A stretch of DNA of 12,559 nucleotides from UBA1351 sp964627665. Its GTDB lineage: Bacteria > Bacillota > Clostridia > Lachnospirales > Vallitaleaceae. A model generated the notes under the pieces. The model did no database searches, was not told the origin of the DNA, and saw only the letters and a program-made list of their open reading frames with translations. Numbering within the stretch: the stretch's first letter is position 1; every line of letters starts with the position of its first letter. Shown here one piece after another: positions 6,390-12,559 of this stretch. Made by a program: the position numbers and the translations under genes. The stretch spans positions 1 to 12,559 of the forward strand of contig CAZVKG010000088.1 of the NCBI GenBank assembly GCA_964627665.1, read 5' to 3'.

Positions 6390-7355
6390 ATGGAATACAC
6401 AAAATTGGTAAATACGGATTTATTGGTACCTAAGATGAGTTTAGGAACGATGACTTTTGGTGGGCAAACCGAAGAAAAAGAAAGTTTGAAAATCATGGAG
6501 TATGGATTTGAAAAAGGGATAACACTTTTTGATACTGCGAATATTTATACAGATGGTGCTAGTGAAACCATCGTTGCCAAAGGTATTAAGAATAAACGTG
6601 ATCAGATTATCTTAGCATCAAAAGTGGGATATGAAAGTGGAACAAAATTAAATGGAGTATGCCTTACAAAAGAAGCTATTTTTTCAGAAATTGATAAAAG
6701 TTTAAAACGGCTGGACACAGATTATGTTGACATGTATTATTTTCATGCGCCGGATTATAACACACCCATGGAAGAATCTTTAGAGGCAATGGCGGAACTA
6801 GTGGAACAAGGAAAAGTACGCTACGTTGCTGTAAGTAATCATGCTGCATGGCAATTAGCCGATATGATGGCTATATGTGAACGTGAAGGTTTTGCAAAAC
6901 CGGTGATGACTCAAAATGTGTACAATGCCATAACGCGATCACTAGAGACGGAATTAGTGCCCTTTCTTGATAAGCATTCTATGGGTCTATCGGTATATAA
7001 TCCAATAGCAGCAGGACTTCTCACAGGAAAACATAAAAACGGACCGGTAAAAAATTCACGATTATCCGATAATAAAATATATAAAAATCGTTATTGGAGT
7101 GAAGCGAATATTCTCTCAACAGAAAAGTTAATGGAGATCGCAGAAGAAGCAGGAATTACTATTTTAGAGTTAGCATTCAAATGGTGTACTGCGAATCCAA
7201 AGGTCACAAGTATTATTAGTGGAGTCTCTAAGCTTTCTCAACTTGAACAAAATATAAAAGCAATGGAAGGACCGGAACTAAGTCAAGAAGTACTTGAAAA
7301 ATGTGACAAAGTATGGAAAGAACATACAGGTAATCCATTCGGATATAATCGATAA
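6390..7355 (+). CDS. Aldo/keto reductase
   Basis: This is an NADPH-dependent oxidoreductase of the AKR superfamily that reduces aldehydes or ketones in the cytoplasm; the substrate cannot be told. The 321 residues fit one (beta/alpha)8 barrel. The catalytic tetrad is complete: Asp48 and Tyr53 in FDTANIY, Lys78 in ASKVG, His119 in YYFHAPD. Further family marks are LGTMTFGG near the N-terminus, AVSNHAAWQL after strand 5, TQNVYN at strand 6, YNPIAAGLLTGK (213-224) and the cofactor-binding stretch SIISGVSKLSQLEQN (264-278). The start is set by AAAGGAGG at 6377-6384, 5 nt before the ATG; an in-frame GTG at 6357 has no such site. The gene is separated from its neighbours by its own upstream promoter and seems monocistronic or weakly linked to the gene 56 nt downstream. 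Confidence 0.93.
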   Translation: MEYTKLVNTDLLVPKMSLGTMTFGGQTEEKESLKIMEYGFEKGITLFDTANIYTDGASETIVAKGIKNKRDQIILASKVGYESGTKLNGVCLTKEAIFSEIDKSLKRLDTDYVDMYYFHAPDYNTPMEESLEAMAELVEQGKVRYVAVSNHAAWQLADMMAICEREGFAKPVMTQNVYNAITRSLETELVPFLDKHSMGLSVYNPIAAGLLTGKHKNGPVKNSRLSDNKIYKNRYWSEANILSTEKLMEIAEEAGITILELAFKWCTANPKVTSIISGVSKLSQLEQNIKAMEGPELSQEVLEKCDKVWKEHTGNPFGYNR

Positions 7356-7411
7356 ATGCAAATCCCGTAAGTTTCATGGTAGGAATACAGTATGTGAAAG
7401 GAAGATAAGCG

Positions 7412-8083
7412 ATGTCGTACTATAAAGATTTAAGAACAATAAGCATCAATGAGTATAAGGAACTGTTAATGACGATGGAATTAATAAAGAGTCGTCAAGT
7501 TTTAAGAGATGATATTGATCGACAGTTTTCTATTCTTCAAAATCATGGAATAGAAAACCTAGAACAACTATCAAATGCCTTAAAATCAAAGAAAAAACTA
7601 GAAGAATTTTCAAAAAACAGTGGTATCGACATCAATTATTTAACCGTGCTTAATCGTGAAATAAATAGCTTGCAACCAAAGGCAAATCGTTTCAGTGATT
7701 TACCTTGTTTGGATGAAGAAGTTGTGAGTAAACTAGAAGCTGCAGGCTATAAAGATACATATAGAATGTATGACCAAATCGTTGATCCTGAAAAACGTCA
7801 CAGCATTGCATATACCCTTAATATACAATCAGATACAATGGATATCATTGCAAAATATGTAGATATATCAAGAATTCGTTGGGTCAATCACACCTTTGCA
7901 TATATGTTATTAATGGTAAATTATGATTGTGTTGAAAAAATAGCTCGGGCAGATGCGAATAAGTTATATAACGACATCAAAACTAAAAACGAAAAAGAAC
8001 ACCTCTATAAAGGAAATGTTGGCCTTAATGATATGAAAATATTAATTCAATGGGCTGAGTGGGTACAGGAGAATTTAGAGTAA
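7412..8083 (+). CDS. DUF4332-like helix-hairpin-helix protein of unknown function
   Basis: This 223-residue, wholly alpha-helical, soluble protein carries a duplicated helix-hairpin-helix-like pattern resembling DUF4332. Residues 93-120 read FSDLPCLDEEVVSKLEAAGYKDTYRMYDQI in outline, and 151-189 contain DISRIRWVNHTFAYMLLMVNYDCVEKIA then ADANKLYNDI. Both fit the R-I-x-x-[VI]-x-x-x-x-A-x-x-L...G-[YV]-x-[TS]-[VI] pattern of that family. The C-terminal helix (LNDMKILIQWAEWV) also matches its end. The first 90 residues look like a third, degenerate unit preceded by a charged helix. AAAGGAAG at 7397-7404 precedes the ATG by 7 nt. DUF4332 proteins are thought of as possible nucleic-acid or protein binders because of the HhH fold, but no function is established. 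No nearby gene hints at a partner. Confidence 0.72.
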   Translation: MSYYKDLRTISINEYKELLMTMELIKSRQVLRDDIDRQFSILQNHGIENLEQLSNALKSKKKLEEFSKNSGIDINYLTVLNREINSLQPKANRFSDLPCLDEEVVSKLEAAGYKDTYRMYDQIVDPEKRHSIAYTLNIQSDTMDIIAKYVDISRIRWVNHTFAYMLLMVNYDCVEKIARADANKLYNDIKTKNEKEHLYKGNVGLNDMKILIQWAEWVQENLE

Positions 8084-8091
8084 TTAATGTA

Positions 8092-8127
8092 AAAGGGCAT
8101 TGTGTGATAAGTAGTAACAATACCTTT
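8092..8127 (+). terminator. Weak imperfect hairpin after the DUF4332-like gene
   Basis: Residual pairing exists between AAGGGCATTGT (8093-8103) and ACAATACCTTT (8117-8127), about 10 bp with one C/A mismatch and a G-T pair. The following stretch (ATTCTATTTTT) is T-rich but not directly adjacent. It could be a weak terminator or chance. Confidence 0.3.
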
Positions 8128-8158
8128 GTGATATTCTATTTTTAGGAGGTGTTAATAT

Positions 8159-9523
8159 ATGTACGCGTGGAAATCAATACAAAATACTTTGAACTATATT
8201 GAAAAACATTTATCAGAAAATATGGAAATAAACGAACTTGCTAAGGAAGGAAATCTTTCATCCTATTATTTTCAGCGACTCTTTAAGCGTTTAGTAAAAC
8301 AATCTGTAAGCGAATATGTGAGATTTCGAAGGTTAGCAAAGGCTTCAGAAGAACTTAAAAATAATAATAAACGAATTATTGATATAGCATTAGAATATGG
8401 ATTTTCAAATCATGCAAATTTTACGCGGGCGTTCAAAGAAGCATATGGTGTTACACCGGAAGAATATCGTTCCAATGATATAGTCCTTAATCATTTTATC
8501 AAGCCCGACCTACGCATGAAATATGCAGAAGCTGAGGAAGATGTACCACTCATTACTGAAGGCATTGTGGTGGAGATGACCCGAAGAAAGCTTGATGAAC
8601 CGCGCACATTTATAGGTATCAAAGGCGAAGTGCCTGAAACTGAATTAACGATAGGTAGATGGACAGGAATATCAACAATAGGAAAGCTGTGGAATGAATT
8701 CCACAGTCAGAAAGCAAGCCTGTTGAATTTATTATCGAACAACATAGAATCTGCTATTATATATAAAGGTGATGCAAGGGAAGGTCGTTTTATTTACATG
8801 GTCTCTGCGGAAACGAAAGAATGTGTTCAGCTAGAGAAGTATGATTTTTTCATTCTTCCCAAAGGTGAATATGTTATTTGTTGTTTAGAAGCAGAAAATT
8901 TTGAAGAACTAATTAATGTTGCGATTTATAAAGCAATTATGTTTATGACTAATTGGATGAAAAAACAAAATTTGACATGTGGTGATTTTACTGTTGAAAT
9001 GTATTATGGAACGTCTGCAGACTCAAGTTATATGGAATTATGGTTACCATTAAGTTCACAGAAAAAGATAGATGAGATAAAGGAAAAATGGGATAAGGTC
9101 AATGGAACGCAGAAGCCAACATTAGATATGATAAAAACCTATGTAAACAATCCTTTGTTTGAAGACTTGTGTCGCTTTATTCAAGATGAATATCAGAGTA
9201 AGCCGGTCATGGATTATAGCAGATGTTCTATGCAGTATGGATGGAATGTTAAATACAAAAAAGCGGGACGGAGTCTATGTACATTGTATCCGATGGAAGG
9301 ATATTTTATTGCTCTTATTGTAATTGGTGAGCGTGAAAAGATTGAAGTGGAATGGATACTTCCTTGTTGTACAGAGTATGTGCAGCAGCTATATAGCGAA
9401 ACTAAAGCTGGCATGGGCCAAAAATGGCTCATGATTAATGTGACCAATGAGGCGATATTGAAAGACGTTAAGAATTTTATTGATATTCGACGAAGTAAAA
9501 GGAAGAATTATGAACTCAAATAA
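8159..9523 (+). CDS. Three-domain AraC-family regulator: AraC HTH, GyrI-like effector domain, DUF3788-like domain
   Basis: This 454-residue transcription factor has an unusual third domain. Residues 5-105 form an N-terminal AraC/XylS DNA-binding domain with both HTH units (INELAKEGNLSSYYFQRLFK and IIDIALEYGFSNHANFTRAF) and the closing YGVTPEEYR. Residues about 136-300 match the GyrI-like small-molecule-binding domain found behind such HTHs: a VVEMTRRKLDEPRTFIGIKG opening, the GKLWNEF helix, an ILPKGEYVICC strand pair and the final YMELWLPL. Residues about 318-450 resemble DUF3788: a PTLDMIKTYVNNPLFEDL helix, then KPVMDYS, GWNVKYKKAGRSLCTLYP and a late KDVKNFIDIRRSKR. AGGAGGT at 8144-8150, 8 nt before the ATG, fixes the start. 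It overlaps the next AraC gene by 14 nt. The target genes and ligand are unknown; cationic amphipathic compounds are typical for GyrI-like domains. Confidence 0.88.
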   Translation: MYAWKSIQNTLNYIEKHLSENMEINELAKEGNLSSYYFQRLFKRLVKQSVSEYVRFRRLAKASEELKNNNKRIIDIALEYGFSNHANFTRAFKEAYGVTPEEYRSNDIVLNHFIKPDLRMKYAEAEEDVPLITEGIVVEMTRRKLDEPRTFIGIKGEVPETELTIGRWTGISTIGKLWNEFHSQKASLLNLLSNNIESAIIYKGDAREGRFIYMVSAETKECVQLEKYDFFILPKGEYVICCLEAENFEELINVAIYKAIMFMTNWMKKQNLTCGDFTVEMYYGTSADSSYMELWLPLSSQKKIDEIKEKWDKVNGTQKPTLDMIKTYVNNPLFEDLCRFIQDEYQSKPVMDYSRCSMQYGWNVKYKKAGRSLCTLYPMEGYFIALIVIGEREKIEVEWILPCCTEYVQQLYSETKAGMGQKWLMINVTNEAILKDVKNFIDIRRSKRKNYELK

Positions 9524-10310
9524 GATAAAATATTTAAAGATTAACAAATCTATAATGGAAGGCATTGAGATTAAGCAATGCATACGTAAAGAACAAAGTT
9601 ATAAAAAACACGTGCACAAAGAATTATCTATAGGACTTATTGAGATGGGGGCAACGGTTGTTGAGTTTGGAAACGAAAGTTATAGATTTGAAAAAAATGA
9701 TTTAATAATAATCCCACCATTATTAAGTCATAGATGTTCACCTGATGATATTGATCAGTGGCAGTTTATTATGGTCTATATTGATCCTAAGTACTATGAA
9801 AGTAAAATGGAATTTACGAAAGTGACAAAAATACAAGGTGAGGCGGTAAGCGGGTTTCAAGATTTTATCACAAGTATGTCAGATGGGATGAATAGTATGA
9901 GAATCGAAGAGCAATTGATTGAATTATTAATTCAATTAGAAAATACATCAAAGAAAAAGACCTTATTTGAATATCAATCGATGGATGAATCTAAACTATT
10001 GGATATTAAGGAGTACATCGATTATCATTATAAAGAAGAACTTTCGTTACATAATCTTGAGGAAATGTTCGGTATTAATAAATTCACATTAATCCGTAAA
10101 TTCAAGACCTTCTTTAATACAACTCCACGTGCATATAAATTACAGTTAAAAGTAGCGGAAGCAAAAAAATACTTAGATAATGGTGTAGACGTATTTGAGA
10201 TTTGTGAAGAAATGGGATTCTTTGACCAATCACATTTTATAAGAGAATTCAAAAAAATGAATGGAATAAGTCCTATGGAGTATAAAAAGATTATTGGAGA
10301 AAAACGATAA
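9510..10310 (+). CDS. AraC-family transcriptional regulator with N-terminal cupin sensor
   Basis: This is a classical 266-residue AraC activator. Residues about 25-95 form the cupin-like ligand domain, with HVHKELSIGLIEMG, a FGNESYRFEKNDLIIIPPLLSHRC segment and a metal/ligand-pocket style His pattern (His34, His36, His74). Residues 160-262 form the two-HTH DNA-binding domain: LSLHNLEEMFGINKFTLIRKFK and VFEICEEMGFFDQSHFIREFK, ending NGISPMEYKK. The ATG at 9510 is chosen because AAAAGGAAG at 9497-9505 precedes it; an in-frame TTG at 9480 lies further inside the upstream gene. It starts within the last five codons of the preceding AraC gene, so the two regulators are translationally coupled. The EamA permease gene begins 82 nt downstream on the same strand and is the likely regulated target; this is inference from gene order. 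Confidence 0.92.
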   Translation: MNSNKIKYLKINKSIMEGIEIKQCIRKEQSYKKHVHKELSIGLIEMGATVVEFGNESYRFEKNDLIIIPPLLSHRCSPDDIDQWQFIMVYIDPKYYESKMEFTKVTKIQGEAVSGFQDFITSMSDGMNSMRIEEQLIELLIQLENTSKKKTLFEYQSMDESKLLDIKEYIDYHYKEELSLHNLEEMFGINKFTLIRKFKTFFNTTPRAYKLQLKVAEAKKYLDNGVDVFEICEEMGFFDQSHFIREFKKMNGISPMEYKKIIGEKR

Positions 10311-10392
10311 TATTCGTTCATGTCAATTTTGTGCAATACAGCTTTTCGCTTTTATTCTATAGTGTTTATAGATTAAAGGAGGAGGCTTATTT

Positions 10393-11265
10393 ATGGAAAA
10401 ATTTAAATTAACATTGGTTATGCTTTTATGGGGGAGTATTGGGATATTCACAAGGAATATAGAGTTATCACCTGTAGTTCTTGCTTTTTTAAGAGCAATT
10501 GTATCCTTACCAATCCTTACGATAATCATATTTTTGAAAAAAAGCTACAATAATATTGTTTTTAAAGATATATTCATCTATATTTTATCAGGAGCAATGA
10601 TTGGCTTAGCATGGGCGGCATTATTTTTCGGTTATAAAAACACGAATGTTTCATTAGCTATTGTAATATATAATATGTGCCCTGTATATGTAATGATATT
10701 AAGTCCCTTGATTTTGAAAGAGAGACTAAGTAAGCTACAAGTGACTATAATAGGTATTTCATTTACAGGTTTAATATTCGTCATTGGCCTTATAACATTA
10801 GATCATCAACACCTGTCAGGAATACTATTTAGTGGAGTATCAGGTATATTATATGCCACTATTGTCATTATGAATCGAAAATTTAATTCGAAGATGGATC
10901 ATAATTTGTCGACGTTAGTACAGATGGCAGCAGCGACGTTTGTATTAATCCCTTTTGTTCTCATGGAAGGTGGGTTGAATAATTTAATTAGGCTAGATAT
11001 AAAGAGTTGTGTTTTTGTGCTTGTATTAGGTACGATTCATACCGGAATAGCATATAATTTATATTTTTCAGTGTATAGCAAATTAAGCTCTATGGAAATC
11101 GTGTCTTATAGTTATTTGGAGCCTGCATTTGGAATTATTTTAAGTATGCTTATTCTGCATAAGACAATGACAATACAACAGATGGTTGGAGTAGTGTTGA
11201 TTCTTGGTTCAACATATTTTGGAGAATACATGAGGTCCTTAAAGACTATAAGAACAATCGATTGA
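10393..11265 (+). CDS. EamA/DMT-superfamily permease
   Basis: A ten-helix inner-membrane carrier of the drug/metabolite transporter superfamily, most likely exporting a metabolite or drug; the substrate is not identifiable. The 290 residues comprise two EamA repeats. Repeat 1 (about 3-132) opens with LVMLLWGSIGIFTRNI, has FLRAIVSLP, and ends in the helix closing with the VYVMILSPLILKERL segment (98-112) and the next helix. Repeat 2 (about 142-285) contains GILYATIVIMNRKF, the IHTGIAYNLYF helix, SYLEPA at 240-245 and a final LGSTYF. A double ribosome binding site, AAAGGAGGAGG at 10375-10385, lies 7 nt before the ATG. The 82-nt gap after the AraC gene has TATAGT at 10358-10363 but no matching -35, so activator-dependent transcription is possible. 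The stop codon lies inside the terminator hairpin. Confidence 0.92.
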   Translation: MEKFKLTLVMLLWGSIGIFTRNIELSPVVLAFLRAIVSLPILTIIIFLKKSYNNIVFKDIFIYILSGAMIGLAWAALFFGYKNTNVSLAIVIYNMCPVYVMILSPLILKERLSKLQVTIIGISFTGLIFVIGLITLDHQHLSGILFSGVSGILYATIVIMNRKFNSKMDHNLSTLVQMAAATFVLIPFVLMEGGLNNLIRLDIKSCVFVLVLGTIHTGIAYNLYFSVYSKLSSMEIVSYSYLEPAFGIILSMLILHKTMTIQQMVGVVLILGSTYFGEYMRSLKTIRTID

Positions 11266-11275
11266 TTGTTCTTAT
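11248..11275. terminator. Hairpin at the permease stop codon, between convergent genes
   Basis: ATAAGAACAATC (11248-11259) and GATTGTTCTTAT (11264-11275) form a perfect 12-bp stem with a 4-nt loop. The permease TGA (11263-11265) is within the loop/stem. Flanking T-runs are short in both directions, so efficiency is uncertain, but its position between convergent genes 20 nt apart favours a shared terminator. Confidence 0.7.
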
Positions 11276-11285
11276 TTGTAACATA

Positions 11286-12449
11286 TTACATAGATGCGCT
11301 ACTGTAATGATTTTCTTCAAGATGTTTAATTGCTATATCTGTATATGTTGGATCATAGCGTGATTCTCGACCTTTTTTTAACTCCTCGATAATAATAGGG
11401 ATGGCAATTCCTTTGCGATAGGGTCTGTGTTCGATCATTGCCGAAATAACATCCGAAACGATGATTATTTTAGATAAAGGAGAAATCTCACTTGATTTTA
11501 ATTTTTTTGGATATCCGGAACCATCTTCTCGTTCATGATGTTCGTGAATGATTCGTTTAACAGTATCATGGCAGGGTAGCGTCGATATGATGTCATAAGA
11601 AATATCAACATGTGTTTTAATGAGAGCAAATTCTTCGTTTGATATGATTCCGGGTTTATTCAAGACTTCTAAAGGAATGACTATTTTTCCGATATCGTGT
11701 AGTTCAGCAGCCAGAATTAAATCCTCAATTGCTTCAGATGAAAGACCGCATTCCAATCCGATTTTAACAGCAATATCAGCAACTTTTTTCTGGTGGTTAA
11801 CGGTATAAGGGTCCCGATATTGTAGAATTTTATTTAGGGTTGAAAAATTGAGATCGATGCTATTTCTTAATTCTTGCTTCATTTGAATCATTTCCCGTTC
11901 AAGATTTATTTTCAGCAAGAGCATACCTAATCGATCAGCGAGTAACTCAAATAAATCCATTTGATTTTCATTAAATGACTTCATGTTTTCACTCATAAAA
12001 AATAGAACTGCAGTAATATGGACGCCTGAAAAAATAGGAATGGCAACGCCACAATTGATATTCAATCCCGCTATTAACTCCTTCATATAAACAGGATATT
12101 TAGTTATAAAATCGGAGATCCAAATAGCTTTCTTTTCATTGTATACAGTTTCCGGTATACATTCATCTAGATTCCAGGCCACATGAGAATGATCGTTAGC
12201 TAATTTTTTGAAATCTGAATTTTTATCGTCAAGAAATGTGATATCTGATTTTACAATCTGATTATTGGAATATTCCACAAACCATAACTCTCCATAATCC
12301 CAATTAAGCCTCTTTCCAAGTGTATCTAAAACCAATTGATAATTTTCAATATCTGTATTTGAACTGTTTATTATTTTTCCTAATTCAAAGGCAATATCAA
12401 GAATATGCTTTGTCGTCGTTTGTCGTTCTTTTGATTTATTATTTTTCAT
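11286..12449 (-). CDS. GAF-domain HD-GYP c-di-GMP phosphodiesterase
   Basis: It probably hydrolyses the second messenger cyclic di-GMP (or a related cyclic dinucleotide) in response to a signal bound by its GAF domain. There is no signal peptide or membrane segment, so it is cytoplasmic. Of 387 residues, about 15-180 form a GAF-type sensor (ending NENQMDLFELLADRLGMLL), then a helical linker (181-210), then HD-GYP from 210 to 380. The metal ligands are all present: His219, His251-Asp252 with Lys255 (HDIGK), His280, His304-His305, Asp333; the DGSGYP signature is at 309-314. GGAAGGGAGAG just upstream of the ATG supports this start; the next Met is residue 122, inside the GAF domain. Upstream, a consensus-like promoter overlaps the start codon (see 12448-12477). 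It is transcribed alone and converges on the permease. Confidence 0.92.
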   Translation of the reverse strand: MKNNKSKERQTTTKHILDIAFELGKIINSSNTDIENYQLVLDTLGKRLNWDYGELWFVEYSNNQIVKSDITFLDDKNSDFKKLANDHSHVAWNLDECIPETVYNEKKAIWISDFITKYPVYMKELIAGLNINCGVAIPIFSGVHITAVLFFMSENMKSFNENQMDLFELLADRLGMLLLKINLEREMIQMKQELRNSIDLNFSTLNKILQYRDPYTVNHQKKVADIAVKIGLECGLSSEAIEDLILAAELHDIGKIVIPLEVLNKPGIISNEEFALIKTHVDISYDIISTLPCHDTVKRIIHEHHEREDGSGYPKKLKSSEISPLSKIIIVSDVISAMIEHRPYRKGIAIPIIIEELKKGRESRYDPTYTDIAIKHLEENHYSSASM

Positions 12450-12477
12450 TATAATCTCTCCCTTCCTATATTGTCAA
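12448..12477 (-). promoter_or_regulatory. Consensus-like promoter overlapping the HD-GYP start codon
   Basis: On the minus strand TTGACA (12477-12472) and TATAAT (12453-12448) are both perfect hexamers, 18 nt apart. The -10 hexamer runs into the ATG at 12449, and the ribosome binding site GGAAGGGAGAG lies in the spacer. A transcript from it would start inside the coding sequence and lose the start codon, so either it is not the functional promoter of this gene or the protein has a different start. Confidence 0.5.
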
Positions 12478-12507
12478 GCCCAAAATATTGATTTTTAGGG
12501 CTTTTTC
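12476..12507 (+). promoter_or_regulatory. Inverted repeat with T-run upstream of the HD-GYP gene
   Basis: AAGCCC-AAAA (12476-12485) pairs with TTTT-A-GGGCTT (12493-12503) with one bulged A, and TTTC follows. In plus-strand sense this looks like a Rho-independent terminator, but no plus-strand gene precedes it. In minus-strand sense it is a hairpin or operator overlapping the -35 element TTGACA. The rest of 12508-12559 holds no gene; TTGCGT/TATACG on the minus strand (about 12540-12511) is a weak alternative promoter. Confidence 0.4.
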
Positions 12508-12559
12508 TGAATCGTATATGATAATGTCTTATGTAGACGCAAATGATTCTGTCCCAAAA

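Noticed and set aside
9480..9509. TTG start at 9480 for the second AraC regulator
   Set aside because: The ATG at 9510 has a clear ribosome binding site, and the extra ten residues are only the other-frame reading of the upstream gene.
9214..10529. Minus-strand open frames over the two AraC genes and the permease start (64-102 codons)
   Set aside because: No ribosome binding site or recognisable domain, and they are fully explained by the plus-strand genes.
11620..11808. Plus-strand 62-codon open frame inside the HD-GYP gene
   Set aside because: It is antisense to the conserved HD-GYP catalytic core and lacks a ribosome binding site.
1..12559. Mobile element, CRISPR array, prophage or defence island
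   Set aside because: No transposase, integrase, repeat-spacer pattern, terminal inverted repeats, tRNA-type attachment site or defence gene domain is visible in any gene of the window.

Overview
The window is AT-rich, with strong AGGAGG-type ribosome binding sites, short intergenic gaps, consensus sigma-A-type promoters and a gene repertoire typical of Clostridia: a K+-dependent membrane pyrophosphatase, GAF/HD-GYP signalling, several AraC/TetR regulators and many small accessory enzymes. I read it as a chromosomal segment of a low-GC clostridial Firmicute, but the species cannot be fixed from the sequence. I see no rRNA, tRNA, CRISPR array, insertion sequence or phage gene. Twelve intact protein genes are present, plus two fragments at the left edge.

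Layout. Positions 1-294 hold what looks like a deletion scar: the tail of one reading frame (perhaps a TetR-family C-terminus) runs into a 5'-truncated glyoxalase/VOC gene, closed by a strong terminator (298-336). At 464-2629 lies hppA, a cation-pumping membrane pyrophosphatase, followed without a visible terminator by a stand-alone ribokinase (2681-3568). At 3599-6007 is a compact four-gene unit: a near-consensus promoter carrying a palindromic operator, then a TetR regulator, a six-helix membrane protein of unknown function, a GNAT acetyltransferase and a nitroreductase, ending in a 26-nt perfect palindrome. That palindrome probably also terminates the convergent DUF1328 small membrane protein gene (6020-6190, minus), which has its own TTGACA-17-TATACT promoter.

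From 6390 to 11265 all genes are on the plus strand: an aldo/keto reductase, a DUF4332-like helix-hairpin-helix protein, a three-domain AraC regulator (AraC DNA-binding domain, GyrI-like effector domain, DUF3788-like domain), a second AraC regulator with a cupin sensor overlapping the first by 14 nt, and an EamA/DMT permease that is the obvious candidate target of the second regulator. A hairpin at the permease stop codon separates it from a convergent GAF/HD-GYP c-di-GMP phosphodiesterase gene (11286-12449, minus). The upstream region of that gene contains a consensus-like promoter whose -10 element overlaps the start codon.

Themes. Most of the window is small regulator-effector modules of the stress, detoxification and transport type (TetR with membrane protein, GNAT and nitroreductase; AraC with DMT permease). 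The rest is energy metabolism and second-messenger signalling. The most promising poorly described unit is the TetR operon with its unknown membrane protein. The three-domain AraC-GyrI-DUF3788 regulator and the HD-GYP start region are next.
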